Positions 50,601-63,950 of a DNA stretch of 64,000 bases are shown in pieces. A program made the position numbers and the translations under genes. The stretch comes from Dipetalonema caudispina. Lineage: Eukaryota; Nematoda; Chromadorea; Rhabditida; Onchocercidae. The stretch is from assembly GCA_013365325.1 (NCBI GenBank), contig JABVXV010000028.1, forward strand, positions 62,001 to 126,000, given 5' to 3'. Each line of letters begins with the position of its first letter. Within the stretch, counting starts at the first letter, position 1. Below the pieces are notes generated by a model. The model saw only the letters and a list, made by a program, of their open reading frames with translations, was not told the DNA's origin and did not search any database.

Positions 50601-53600
50601 TACAAAATAAACAATCCAAATAAATTGTTCGATAGATAAGAAAACTATGCAAGAATGCTTCCAACAATTATGATCACATATATACGCATACTTTTAATTA
50701 ATTTACGATGGCAATCATTTCAGTCGTTAAAACGCCTATACTATGCTTATTGTTCTTTTACCATATGAGTGCAGAGCAGTATCTCGGATACCCAGACTGA
50801 TCTCTGAGATACGCTGTTGAAGAGATATACTGGAAAATTGCCTGCTTAGCAGCACAAATTATATAATTCCTCAAGCTATAACAGTAAAATAAGAATGGTA
50901 AAGTTATTTGTGGAAATTTCCCATGATGAATTTTTCATCCCATGAGGTGAAAAGAGTTTGAGAATTATTTATTTTTTGCAGATTCTGCGCTGAGAAATCG
51001 ATGTCGTCATCAGTTAGTTCAGATTCTAGGCGAAATTCGGATACTATCGTACGTTTTCGTAGTTCCAGTGAAGTTTTGTTCTGGAATTCTGTTGATTCTC
51101 TGGAATGTGAGTTGAATGCAGTGATACACCGTGGACGATTTTCAGAGGAGGAAGATGGAAGAATCCGAGAAGGATCATCCGGAAAATTCACAGGTATTGC
51201 ATTTTATTCTTAGATCGTTCTTATTTGTGTATTTTCGTTTTTTTTTTTTTTTTTTTTTTTTTGTCAAATTTGCTTTTTCAACATTTATTCGTCTATCTTC
51301 ATTCCTTCTTTGAAAAAGTGATGCCTCCAGTTGAACTAATAATTTATCACTTCAAATGATATTTTCAACTTTTTTTTTTTTAAATATTTAGTGATATCGG
51401 AACGAGTGCCTATCGATCGTGCCTTTTCTGAAAAACAAATCCGCATGGAGATTTCCATTTCACAGTTGGAAAAGCGGGGTAAAATGAAATATACTGACCT
51501 AGAAATCTATCTCGCTATTCACAGGTGATCATTTTATAGAACATTAGTTTAATTTTCAGTCATAATTGGTTACTGAAATGATGAATCAATTTTTATGAAT
51601 TATAATAATTTTTTGAACTAGTTTACTATTTTTGATTTGACGGAAGTAATTTTATTTTTTCATCCGAGTCACACTTTTTCTTAACGATCCAAATCACTTT
51701 TAAAGAGAAGAAGTTCTACTATTATTCAAAAGGAACTCTTCGCTCGTCTATTTTAATCTTCCCACTGATGTTAAAATAGAGAGTAGAATAAAAAAAAAAA
51801 AAAACCCCTTTTTCTAAAGTCGCTGAAATTACTACTTTTTTCGGGTTAAATTGCCGTCCTATATAAATTAGGCCTTTTATACGGTTTCGTTATTCTTAGG
51901 AAAAGTTTAAAAGAAGACTATATCATCGTTTATCGGTCGCCAAAAACGATAGAAATCACCTCAACAAGTCTGCATAAATTTCCGGAAATTGTTATTCCGT
52001 ATGAAAGATTGCTAGGTGGGATTGAGGACAGGTAGGCGATTTATTCGTTTTTTTTTTTTTATTGCCAATTGTTTTCTAATATACTTACATTTAATACTTG
52101 CATTAATACACATTGATATTCAACATATTGCTCTTTAATGATTGGATCTTTCGTCCTCAAAATTATTTGTTGATCTCCTAAATTGAACACCGATTTCGAA
52201 GGATGACCTCATGATGATGAATTCAAATATCCATTACATCAATGCAGAATAAAAGTTCTTTCCACTGAAACGAATAATTGATAAAATTAGCAGTAGACAT
52301 AAAAGAACTTTCAGGGTCATTTATTTTACACTCCGAAACGCCGCAAACGGTGATGTCATTGGTGAGGCAGATGTCTTCTATTCACATCTGGTTGCTGATG
52401 GTAAAGTGAATTTAAAGGTTTGTCCATTATACACGAAAAATATTTGAAATTTTTTTCTATGTTTAAAAAAAATTTTTTTAATATTTCCAAGCTGAAGAAT
52501 TTTTTAAAATTGCTACAATAAAGTGCCTTCCATGAATGATAAGTCATATCGTTTGACAAACTATCACGTTCAATTTTGGTGAAGCTTACGTAACGGCATT
52601 GTTGAAACTGTCGACATAGCTATTACAGAATCCTTTATACCTTTTGTGCATTTTGAGAGAGAAATAAATTGAAATGATAATGAAGTTATTCCGTGAAAGC
52701 TTGAAGATAACTGAGCTAAAAAAAGCTTGTATCGGATTGATACGGCAGGAGAAGAGTGACGAAGGGGTTCCATTACCGATCTTGCATGCATCATTTTAAG
52801 TCGATCATTGCCTTAATTTCAATTTCCCTTAATTTATTAACAACACTTCTTCATTCCTTTTTTTAGACATAATGTTTCTTTTCCAAATGCGATCTCATTC
52901 CTGAGGTTTTTGTTAGTAAGCTTCCAGTATCGGCTTCCTTGAAAGGCTATAGCACATTTCAGCTTTGTATGAATTTGTTGTCAAAGAGATTCTGTGCATT
53001 GTAGTTGCGATCTCGTGATATCAACACTAACATATTATTTGGTGTATCGAAGCGCTCATTTCATCCAGTTGGAGTGCTACATGTCAACTTCTATATGGAC
53101 AACAACGCCATGAGTTGTCCATCACGTAGTAGCACTGAGTGTCGACATCGATCTTCGGTTGAACTCTCATCGTCATTGAGTTCCACCGAGGATCGTTATC
53201 AACATTTAGTTAAGAATGTTGACGAAGAAGAGTTGGGATTTTCTCGATCATTTGGCAATGTTATGTTAGCTAGTGGGTATGTAAAAGTTTCAAGATTTGT
53301 GTTCAAGTTTAAAATTTTAGATTTTTTCGGTTTACTTGAATGAATTTTTAAAGTTCCCGATGTATTACTTCGTAATATTTCGATGGATATTTTTCCAACA
53401 TTTCTTTTTTCTTAATCAGAAATAACACTGATTTGAACATTTAATTTTTGTTTGAAAATTTGGTAATGAAGCCTTTCTAGAAGACTCTTTAAATCTTCCC
53501 AAAATTTATTATTAAATTTAATAACTGAATCAGTTGCTAGTTTTCAGCTCAGATACTCTCATTTTCAGCCGAACACAAGCATATCTGGTATCGTTACTGG

Positions 53601-53698
53601 CACCAACAATTGAGGTACGACTACGACAACCGTCGATTCGATCTGCTGACCCTTTAACTGACAATAATTTTTATAAATATGCCTCAAGCAATCCTTAA
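47691..53698 (+). CDS. Protein with a copine-like C2 domain, no vWA domain
   Basis: Eight exons: 47691-47810, 48838-49085, 50982-51193, 51392-51524, 51900-52031, 52315-52417, 53005-53276 and 53569-53698. Phases are 0, 2, 1, 2, 2, 0 and 2; the product has 449 residues. Residues about 212-318 look like the second C2 domain of copines: EISISQLEKRGKMKYTDLEI, then IIVYRSPKTIEITS, VIPYERLLGG, and a strand pair ending GDVIGEADVFYS. C2 domains bind acidic phospholipids, often with calcium. The usual aspartates of the calcium loops are only partly present, so calcium binding is doubtful (inference). N-terminal residues 1-120 may be a second, divergent C2-like module. Linkers are serine-rich. No von Willebrand A domain follows, so this is not a full copine. 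Upstream exons are possible, since the frame is open back to an AG at 47660. Confidence 0.72.
50145..50163. repeat. Poly(T) tract (intron 2 of C2 gene)
   Basis: Homopolymer of about 19 T in the large intron between exons 2 and 3. Confidence 0.85.
51239..51262. repeat. Poly(T) tract (intron 3 of C2 gene)
   Basis: Homopolymer of about 24 T close after the donor of exon 3. Confidence 0.85.
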
Positions 53699-53709
53699 AA
53701 GGTGTAAGA

Positions 53710-53715
53710 AATAAA
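53710..53715 (+). promoter_or_regulatory. Polyadenylation signal AATAAA (C2 gene)
   Basis: Canonical hexamer 12 bases after the stop codon, an unusually short 3' UTR if used. Confidence 0.45.
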
Positions 53716-54656
53716 GTAAGAACTATTAATTACTATAAAAATATTCCACAGTCATCTCAAAAACAAATTTACCCTCCCAGTAATTTCCATGTCATCATTA
53801 AATAATGTTTGTGGTCAACCGCCAGATGACACATAAATGATTGTCACAAAGTTATGTAAAAACTCTACAAATAAATCATGTATAATATAAATAGCCAGAT
53901 ATTCATACGTTTATCTTGACGTCATTTGACGTATTACACCATAGCCAAAATATATTTTTTCATTCTTACTTCACTTATGGATAATAATACCTTGTTGTAT
54001 GTCATTCTGCACTTTGTAAGCCGATCTATTAAGACAAGGAGGACAATACATTATGAAATGTTTAGCTCTTTGCTCTTTGTTCAGTATACCTTATCACTTA
54101 TCGATAGTATAGGTGTATAATCTATGATAACATTAGGCAAACCAATAAATAGGCTTAGGCTTCACTTATTCATTTTGTTCATTGTGATACTGAATGAATT
54201 GAACATTTCAATAACGAAGTGCAGAGAGATTAAAATTTTGTTTTGTTTTTTATTTTATTATTAAAATTGTATTTTAAAAGAGAATACATTGTTTATTCTT
54301 TGATCTTTAGCAATGATTAATGTTAATTAACAGCTCAGGAAGCTAATGGTTAATGGTATCTATTAAAGTTTCACAAGTTATACTGATCTAAATGATCTCT
54401 TCAAAATATTTTGTGTAACATTGTGTAAATGTGATTTGCAAGCAAATGGAGTTGATATGTGATAATTTTGAAGATTCATGCAGAATTTTAGAGTTTAGAA
54501 TTTCTATGAAATTCATAAATTTTCTGGTTGAAATAATTTGACATAAAAACTATAAGCTGAAAAAAAAAAATAATAATCGGGCAGAAATAACGTATTTATG
54601 CAATTCTTTCGATTTCAAAATCTTTATGAGTTTTGTTACAATAGAATTAACTAACT
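53716..54656. other. Convergent intergenic region, no gene seen
   Basis: AT-rich spacer between the 3' ends of the C2 gene (+) and the ShKT gene (-). Confidence 0.5.
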
Positions 54657-55572
54657 TTATTTTCTATACCATTTTGAAACGGTGACTTGCAAAGGGTTAA
54701 AAAATAAATTAGTTCCGAAAAAAATTGGTCGATTTCTAAGAAGAAGCGAATAAATTCTCATCATTTTATCTTTAATTTTCGTAACAATACATAAAATTAA
54801 GAAAATAAGTAAAAAAATTGAAGAATGATGAGAGGGGCTAATTTTTGTGACAACATTAGGGTAGCATATATTGTTTACACTGTTGCAGTGGTACTCAGAT
54901 GGACAGGACCCGTCGTAATTACAGTCTGTAAAAGAAATTGTATGAAAGCATTTATACTAAGAAATTAATTTAAAATGATAGAAAGGCATTTCTTGGCAAA
55001 TTAATTATATTTCTCAAATTTCTTTCGTAAAATCACTTCTTGCCACTATTCATTTATTTTCGAAATCTTTCAATTAAAAGTTATTTGGATAATTTGGCTT
55101 TCACATGATAACTTAAAAATTTCAATTTCATTCTGCTGTATGAAGAAGTATTCTAATCATCGAGGTTAGCGAAAAAATTATAAAAATAATGTCGGTGTTA
55201 ATCATTGATATTATAAGGAATAATGATAAAGTCATTAATAGCTTAATCTGTTATCACTTCTTCATTCTTTCACCAATAACAGAGTGTAACTGTCATTAAA
55301 AATGCCCATTGTCTTGAAATATTACTTAAATTAACTTTCAATGGCGTTTAAAATGTTTTCAAATTCTAGCGCTTCTGTTCGAAAAATTCACTGAATTTCG
55401 GTAGCGCTGCATTGGTTTTAGATTTATGGTAATTTAAGGAAGACATACAAGGATAGCATCGTCCACAAGTGTTCGGACATTGCTCGGTCATCAGATCATA
55501 GTACAACGAATTGTAGCAAAGATACTGAAGTTCGAAGCATGAGGGATCCTTTCCTGGTTGTGATTGATCCAT
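54657..55572 (-). CDS. ShKT-domain protein, 5' end not resolved
   Basis: Exon 55572-55449 carries a six-cysteine ShKT module, starting CMDQSQPGKDPSC and ending CPNTCGRC. It closes with a good donor (T|GTATGT, phase 1). It joins in phase to an exon from 54925 (acceptor TTTTACAG) that gives a second cysteine motif, DGSCPSEYHCNSVNNICYP. That frame then runs on through a hydrophobic stretch (SIFLLIFLILCIVTKIK) to a stop at 54657; the tail could be a membrane anchor or simply AT-rich open sequence. The module is closely related to the two in the neighbouring gene at 56149-56974. There is no signal peptide: the ATG at 55572 lies inside the position homologous to the neighbour's C-M-D, and no AG acceptor is visible just upstream. 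Either a distant first exon exists or the 5' end has been lost. Confidence 0.55.
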
Positions 55573-56148
55573 GCAGATTCATAAAATTTGAAAATTTCAA
55601 GTTTAAAAATTTCAAGTTCAAATTGCCAATTTTTACATCCTGATTTGATATCGAGAAATGAAATCATCAAAGAAAATTTTGAAAAAATCCTCTGCTGATG
55701 CCAGTCTCAAATATTTAACACAAAGCGGCTTCACATTGTTAAATTTGTTTTTTTGAACATATTTGTTACTAATAAATCGTCTCCTGCTATCACTCTTAAT
55801 TCTCAATGTAATAATTTCTCTTCGTACTTCCTGAAACTTTTTAATTTTGTCATTTCTCTTTTTCGAATAAATTTCTGTTCAATGGTATGATTATTACCCA
55901 TGTACTGTAGCAGATGAAATAGTGTTATCATTAATTTTGAAAGGGTTGAAAAAGATCTGATATTCTTTATAGTATTATTTATATCTTTCTAATTACTGTG
56001 CGCTGAATCACCTTAAGCTTTTTTTTTTTTCAAAGAACACTAAAATGACGTGATAGTGTGCCATCAGTAATTAATCGTTTAATGAGCACGAGTTAATTGG
56101 GAGAATGACCATGAAACAATTTTTACATATATTATTACAGTATGTTAT

Positions 56149-56974
56149 TTAGCAACGACAACAGGTTTTTGGACATTGTTGGGTCATCAGATCCCAGTAG
56201 AGTGGATTATAGCATAGATGAACCAAGTCGGGACATTGGGATGGTGCATTGGGTAACGTTTTATCCTGGCACACACCTAAAATGCTTGTACATAAAGTTA
56301 AATTTCTGATTAAGTTGAAACTATGGTGGCATTTTCAAATTAAAAAATTAAACTGCAAAAGATTTGTGAGCTTTTGGCATGTTGCAGTGTGATTTAAAAA
56401 TGGAATTCATTAAAGATACAGAAATGCTTACTGGGGGTGACATTTTCCGAACATCGTTGACATGTTTTTGGACATTGCTTTGTCATCAGTTCATAATACA
56501 AAGTATTATTGCATAGATGTTTGAGTTGTGGACATGAAGATGGTTGATTGGGTGGTGCAAGATCCATACAGATGCATAAAACGGTCACTGTTATAAAATA
56601 GAAAACTTAAAAACAGTTTACCAACTTTTTATTTTTATATATTTAAGACGAAATAATTTTATTATTTTCAGATGCTCGATAGAGTGAACATATCTTGCCA
56701 TGATATAGTAATACAATAAATGAACAACTTCTGTAAAGATTTATTGTTGCAGAAAGTTAGCTATTCAAATATCATACAGTGGTTTTGGATTCACTCTGAT
56801 AGGTTCTGTAATATTCTAAACTAATTTGAATGAAACACTAATTGAACTTCGAAAAGAAAAAAAAAGAAAAAGAAAACACGGGACGGATTAAAGTGAGAAC
56901 TTAAATTGTAACTCACTTCGCTTATCTGCAACAAAAATTGAAAAAAGGCAGCAGATCAACAACATCCACAGCAT
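56149..56974 (-). CDS. Small secreted protein with two ShKT domains
   Basis: Three exons on the minus strand: 56974-56917, 56587-56432 and 56276-56149. Phases are 1 and 1; the product has 113 residues. Exon 1 is a signal peptide (MLWMLLICCLFSIFVADKR). Each later exon encodes one ShKT module of six cysteines (residues about 26-65 and 74-113) with the common ending CPKTC-x-x-C. The second module ends on the last residue. In nematodes ShKT modules occur in surface, secreted and excretory proteins, sometimes fused to proteases or oxidases; here there is no other domain. The role is unknown. Related to the gene just downstream by local duplication. Confidence 0.85.
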
Positions 56975-59213
56975 GGTTGACTAGCGGTTCATACAGGTAT
57001 TTGTTGATGACAAGGAAATAATGCTTGTATGCTCCATTAGCTAACAACTATTTATGGACAACAGTTGATATTATATTTACACATCTGTTGATATTATATT
57101 CCATTACAGGGATGAAATTTCAGCCTTATCATTGTTTAAATTGTACTTCCGTCGCTTATGTTTCTTTATTAACTTTAATTTTTCATTCTGAAAACCAAAA
57201 AAAGATTGGCATTTTAAAAAAAGATTGGAATATCTTTTGATATCCTAAATAGTTGATCAATTTTCAACAATTTTTTTGTCTAAATACAAATTACAAAGTA
57301 TAATCCTTGAAGATTTTAAATATGGAAATATTAATAATCTCTGTTACTCGTACACTTATCAATTTTGAATTCTGCCAATTATCCACGAAATGCAAATTCC
57401 GGAAATCTTAAAGTGTTTTTTGCGAAATTTGAAAACAACAACTATTTTTTGGTGAATTCAAACAATTACGCAAGTATAGGAAAAAAATTAAAGCAAGGCA
57501 GGAAAGTAGAAGATATGAAACAGGTAATTTGATATAAAAAGTGATGAGACTACCGATTCGATTACAGTTCACAGCTTGATCCACTTGGCCGATATGCTTG
57601 AATGGGTGCCGGAATAGATGCCAAAATCTGCTTGAATGTACCATTCATAAACGTAACTGCATACATATCGGTGCAACATCTAACCTAAGTTCAATTTTGA
57701 ATTCCTGAAATAGCAACGATTGCTTGGAAACCGATGATTGAAAATTATGAACCTTTCGCTAAACTACTGGGAAATTGTGTAATTTCAAAGTCTAATGATG
57801 AATTTTGAAATTAAAAGTAAAGTATATTTGAAGATTTGAACTTAGACAAATGTTAGAGGTTACACTGGCGTGCACAGCAAATTCTTGTGATGATTGCTTA
57901 AAATTATTCCTTAAACCAATCATTAGAAGAAACCATATCATTCACTGATTCATTGATTGCAGAGTTGATCACATTAGAATTCAAATTTCAATATTCATAA
58001 GAATGTTTTAAAAAAAAAAAGCTTTTTTCGATATATATGTACGTAATTTTAGTTCGAGTTCGAATAAATTTGTTCAATGATTTTTCAAGTGTCGTAGTTT
58101 TAGGTGAAAATGATGGTATACGGTAGTTTCTAGAATTTTACCGCTATCAAATTTGTTGAAGCCATGGAACTGATAATCTTGAAAAATTTTCGGAGTTTTC
58201 TAAGACTGTGAAATTTAGCCGACAAAATAAGAAATCTATATATGCAAGAAATAATTTTGATCTATGGAAATTAAAAATTTGTCTTAAAATGATTTTAAAA
58301 TGAGGAGATTAACCCATGAATATAGTTCACTATCAAATAGTATTTCCATAAGGAAAGTGAAACAGTAAAATTCCATCTTCACTTAGCGTACGTGTTGAAG
58401 ATATAGTGCGTAATAAATGTGAATAATGATAGGATAGATTGTTTTAACATAATAATGTGTGACCTTTATCTTCTAAAATGATCTGTTGAGAAATCCCAAT
58501 GAAAAACAATTTCCTTCCATTCAGTAAAAATATTTATTAAACCATTTTTTAATAATAATTTTCAAAAATAATGAAACATCAATTTTCTTTATTAGTATTA
58601 GATTACAACATGTTTTATTATTGAAATTTAATTGAAACAAAAATGAAAATCATTGAGTTTATAAACTGTATCATATATCAATGGTACCTATTGTTTTAGG
58701 ATGACAATGTTGGCATATTTATTTGTTACTTTACAAGATATCTAATCCTTTCAAAGGTCAAGTTTTGAGCTATAACCTAGGTAAAACAAATGTTCCAGAT
58801 TATCATAAATATCTTTTCTTTTCCTGATCTCGAGAACAGCATTTGTGTCACCATTAAATACTCAAACAATTGGCTCGGCCCCATTTTATGCATTGATTGT
58901 ATGGTTTTTTTTTTTCAGAGTTTTGATAACAGGGTGGTTTATGTTTGGGTGGGTTTTGTTATACATTGGGTAATATCGATCTCTCTGAATTGGTCACTAT
59001 TGACCATTCTTTAGTCTATATTGTACATGTTTTGAACAATCACCGTAAATAACACAATAATATCTGACTGTTTCATTCATAATTGCGGAAATTCCCAAAT
59101 TTTCATCCATGAAAATAGGCCGCTATATACGACGTATTTTAAAATTATTCATGTGAAATACCTTTCAGAGTAGTGGTGAAGTGATTCGTTACTTGAACAA
59201 TTTTAACTTAGAA
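56975..59213. other. Intergenic between ShKT gene and BTB gene
   Basis: No firm gene. Around 57540-57710 on the minus strand, after a good acceptor (GCTATTTCAG), all three frames contain short coding-like stretches, so no single reading can be chosen. Further upstream on the same strand, at about 57941-57795, is a 49-codon ORF with a signal-like start (MIWFLLMIGL). Confidence 0.4.
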
Positions 59214-62200
59214 ATGGGATTCGATGGGTAAGTGATCGTTTCTATTTTGGTATGTTGAACGGGTAGTTTCAGAAGAAGTAGCGTATATTTGTGGATAATG
59301 TGTGAAATGAGTAGAAGGGATTAGTTGCTAAAAGTTTACCTATTCCATGCATGACAAGGTACCAATCAATTAGTCAGTAGTTCGATTACGTTCAACAAAA
59401 AGTATAACATATTTTGAGCTGGAGTACGTAGTTTGACTTCACATTCTTGTCGTGGATTCTACTTTTACTAAGTTTTATCTTAAACATAGTTATGCAAAAA
59501 AACCAGCTGATAAAGGAAGTGAAAGTTTTTGATTTATTTTGCGTATACCTCTTTTTCGGTTTCAGATCATTAAGACCAAAACAACCTCGTCCTTACGCAC
59601 AACCGCCATCATCAACTGTAGGAACTGCATCGAATGGAAATCAAGCGTATAACCGTGCAGTCGTACCGCTGACTCACCGAGCAGTACCTTCTATGTCGGG
59701 GTCAACTGGAGTAAGTAGAACTTACCTTAATAGCAGTTCGTATGTTGCTGCTGGAAATACGACGATGACTCAAGTGGTATGTTGAATAACTGGTCGCTTA
59801 TTCTTCACACTTTTTGTATTTTTAAGCCCTCAGATTATTTTCAATTCCCAATTAACAGCCATTGTTTTGTTGCTACTATTAGGTCATCATGATGCAAGCT
59901 CAATAATGGAGTGAAAATAGTCATTAGTGGTCTTATCGGAAGAATATGCAGGAAAACGATTTACAAAATGTGATTTCAATTTTTCTTGTAAGAAAATAGA
60001 GAAATTATATTAAAAGTAATCTATAAATTAATTTTAAATTTCTCAGGCGGCTGCTTCTACTCAAGGAGTGGATTATGTTCAGCAGCTGTCAATTCCACCA
60101 CCACCACCAAGTCGTCCTTTATCTGCTTATGATATGGCACCTGAGGAACCATCAAAAAAAATGGAGCTTGAAACTATCAAGGAAGTGATTAAAAAAGAAC
60201 CGGGCTTAGCAGAGCGTGTTACTTCTCTTAAAGTTAATGGCATCGGTTTTGACGTTGATTTTATAGTTGGTTCGACATTAAATACTGCGGTAAGTAATAT
60301 GTTGGACTTTATATTTTAATGCCCTAGCACTGATCACCTTGCTTCATAAGTGCTTGTGCATATTCATTTGTAGCAGTTCTTGTTGACTTTAAAATTAATG
60401 GATTTTTTACACTCTCTTTAATTTCATCGAAGATATGTTTACAAAGAATATGACGTCCCAAATAAAAAGCTCCTGCATTGAGGTTATTGCCTCAGTTTGC
60501 AGGGAATGTAAAAATGAAATTCGTTATGAATAAAACAAAGCAAAATCTCCTTTTCTTCGTTCTTTAAAACGTTTCAAGTTTTATTATTTCAAGGGATTTT
60601 TCAGTACTTCTAAGCATCTTTTTTTACTCTGTATTACTGGCCAGCAAGTGTTTAATTAGCACTTTTAAAAGCTTATTTGCAAACTAGTTTTGTCTTACTA
60701 TCTGCTTAAATTTGGTTTAATTTTCAGCACATTGCATTGTCTTTCGATTTACAATCTTGTATTTCTTCTCTTTTTTTGTCATTCGCTCTCACCTTCACTT
60801 TATTGCAGCATTTCGAGGCACATCGTATTGTGATGGCTGCGGGGTCAAAAATTCTTGAGAAAATGCTTTTTGGTGAAGTTGAATCTTCATCACCAATGAT
60901 TAAGAAGAGAAAGGGACGTAAGTATAAATTGAATAATTTTAAGCAGTATAATTTTTTTTTTTTAGTTGGCATTCATATGCTCTCGTTCTATATTTTCGCA
61001 GATCTTAACGCATAAAATAATGTAAAAACTAAAATTCAATCTGATCATTTGCTTCGCAATGTACAGGTTGCAGAAATGTGACAGACCGAGAACTATGACG
61101 TGATGCTATATTTCACTTGATAATGCTCATGGAAATTTTTATTTAATGTCGGTTTTTTGTAGTGCACATCCGTCCACTTCATAGTTGTTGGGTTTTTGAA
61201 TTAACATCATAACGAATCTTCATGATTTGATGTTTTTAAGCACGTTTTTTATAGCAGATCTGAACTCTCCGATAATCACAATACATTTCTCCGATGTTGA
61301 TCCAGTTGCTTTCCAAACAATTATTGATTATATTTACTCGGATTTCGACGAGACTGCAATTAAAATTGCAGAATCAGCTGTACTTAACACACTTTATGCT
61401 GGTAGTTTTTATTTCAAATCACAAGTTCCTTGTCGTCATTGCAATTTTTTTTCTATAATTTTGTTGAATAATTTGAAATTAAAAAGTCATATTACAGCAA
61501 AAAAATTCGAAATAGCAGCGTTAGAAAAACACTGTGTTGAACTGCTTGGTGAATTGACACCATCATTAGCAGTCGCACTTTTGGAACAGGCGGTTAACTT
61601 TGGTTCAGAAGAATTATTGGATCGATGTCATCAAGTTATCGATGAACGAAGCGATGAAGCACTCTCGTCAGACTGTAAACGTTTTGAAATACTTTATAAA
61701 TTTACTACAAGAGTGCTGTTATAGTGATTTTAAATTATTACGGCTTCATCAAGGTTATTAGAAGTTATTTTACAACTTCCAGTTGAAATCAAAATGTCAA
61801 AACTGAATCTAATAAGCTTATCAAAATCGAAAAATGCTGCCCTTCTTGTCAATTTCTTGCAAGAAAAACTCACTCCGCTTTCTGCATCCCTTTCTTATGT
61901 CTTTTTAGAAGCAATTGGATAACTGTTTATATTTTCAGCACTTACTACTATCAGTATTGATACCTTGAAAAAATTGGTTAAACGTTCAGAGCTATCACCA
62001 TCAGGAGAATTGTCAGTTTTCAAAGCAGTGTGTAATTGGGCTGAAGCGGTACGTTTTAAATAGTGCTTAGTTGTTATCCTTGAAGGGACACTAAAGTCGT
62101 TGATTTCAGGAATGTAAACGTCGTGGAATTGATGAAACATCAGAAAATAAACGGCTGGTTGTTGGCGATGTTCTCAATGATGTACGATTCCCGACGATGA

Positions 62201-62743
62201 CCGTTGAGGAACTGGGTGAAGCAGGTGGAAAAATACGGGATTTCGTGTTCTAAAGTGGGAGGGTGAAGAAATGAATAAGTTGATAATGGAATAAATGGGA
62301 CGGAATAAAAGAATGCGTAGATCAAATTTTTGTGATATGAGGGTGCATAAGATGGTCTGGAGTCATCTTTTATTAACAGATTAGACCTGAATTGAAATTT
62401 TCAGTTTCATTTTGAGATAAATGAAGTCTTTATTGTTTTCAGCAAACTCTGGTCTTTTAAGTGATCTGGAAATTGGCATTCTTTTCCGTTATGTAACATC
62501 CACGGTTCATGTGGGTATCGATTTGCCCTATCCCACACATGGTAAGTGGAATTATTGAATAAAATACAAACAGAACGATATGAGATATCTTTTTTTTAAA
62601 TTTCTGTGGAGTAATGTTGATATAAATTATACGGCAAAATGTTAACTTTTAGAACGAAGAATTTTGAGTCGATCGCGGTATGTGGTGCGACGTTTTATGA
62701 ATCTGAATAAGAACACATGCAAAAAACAGCGCAGTACAATTTG
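59214..62743 (+). CDS. BTB-BACK protein of the BTBD1/2/3/6 group, C-terminus not found
   Basis: Ten exons: 59214-59227, 59566-59776, 60047-60289, 60809-60917, 61255-61401, 61498-61674, 61939-62048, 62110-62224, 62443-62541 and 62653-62743. They give 438 codons in one frame. A Pro/Ser-rich N-terminus is followed by a BTB domain (FDVDFIVGST, HFEAHRIVMAAGSKILEKML, ITIHFSDVDPVAFQTIIDYI). Then comes BACK (KKFEIAALEKHCVELL, VFKAVCNWAEAECKRRGI, VRFPTMTVEEL). The family normally acts as Cullin-3 substrate adaptor and ends in a PHR domain; here the frame reaches the linker (YVVRRFMNLN..STIW) and stops matching. The PHR exons are missing or lie beyond the repeat at the right edge. A basic loop (KKRKG) split by intron 4 interrupts the BTB domain. 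Exon 2 has two in-phase donors (59710 GTAAGT, 59776 GTATGT); exon 5 has tandem acceptors TAG|CAG three bases apart. The first exon has only 14 bases, so the start is tentative. Confidence 0.82.
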
Positions 62744-63204
62744 GTATGTTTTTAAATTATTCTCCAGGTAAACTCTCATTTTTGAGTAGATTACCTAGAT
62801 ATTAGTACTTCAGGCTGAAATAATGAACAGTTGTAAATTGTTTCTAAGCATGATCAAAGAAGATTCTTCTTTTACGTAGTTTCGTTAGCTTCTCTGATTA
62901 CCATATATCCTATTATGTCAGTTTTCTATTATATATCCCATTCAACTCTAAGTCTCGTTTTTGTGCTGCTGTTTCTTTTTTCTTTCTTTCTTCATTCTGT
63001 CTTCATTCTGTCTTTATTAGTCTGTTTTCTGAAGTATAATATTGCGGGATGTATGCTACAGGTTCAAAGAAAAATCTTCAGTTTTAGAAATTATAATGTG
63101 ATTGTGGTGCATGGGTTATTACCTCCAGCGATTGAAAGTGGAGTGTAAAACATTGCTCAAGCATTTCTGTGTAAATCTTGAAATATGCTTCTCGGGAAAC
63201 GGGT
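62744..63204 (+). other. Presumed intron or downstream flank of BTB gene
   Basis: The exon 10 donor GTATGT opens this stretch. A candidate acceptor (GCTACAG at 63055-63061) leads in the required phase to a stop within 13 codons, with no PHR resemblance. It is therefore treated as intron or as an unproven alternative end. Confidence 0.4.
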
Positions 63205-63426
63205 GCAAAAAATATTTATAATAATAATGATAATGATAGTGGCGATGATGATAATGATAATAATGATAATAATAATAATAATAATGACAATAATAATAAT
63301 GATAGTTGTAATAGCAATAATAGTGGTAATAGTAATAATAATTATGTGGTAATAATGACGATAGTACTAATGGTAATAATAATAATGATGATAATAATAA
63401 TAATAGTAATAACAATAATAATAATA

Positions 63427-63483
<57 letters not shown>

Positions 63484-63600
63484 GTAATAATGATAATAAT
63501 AATAATAATAATAATGATAATAATGATAATAATAATAATAATAATAATAACAATAATAATGATAATGATAATAATAATGATAATGATAATAATAATATTG

Positions 63601-63631
<31 letters not shown>

Positions 63632-63907
63632 CAATAATAGTAATAGCAATAATAATAATAGTAATAATAATAATAATAAAAATAATAATAATAATAGTAA
63701 TAGTAATGATAATAGTAGTAATAGTAGTAATAATAATAGTAGTAATAATATTGATAACAGTAATAATAATAATAAACGACAATAATAATAATAATAATAG
63801 TAATCATTGTAATGATAATAATAGTAATAATAAATGATAAATAATAATAAAAATAATAATAATAAATAATAATAATAAATAATGATAAAAAGTAATAACA
63901 ATAAGAA

Positions 63908-63950
<43 letters not shown>

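Noticed and set aside
57408..57710. Possible terminal exon on the minus strand after GCTATTTCAG
   Set aside because: Three frames compete with different coding-like pieces, and no upstream exon selects one; left unannotated as a gene.
63119..63901. Long ORFs (up to 260 codons) of poly-Leu, poly-Ile, poly-Tyr or poly-Asn on both strands
   Set aside because: They follow from the three-base period of the AAT-type repeat, which lacks stops in several frames.
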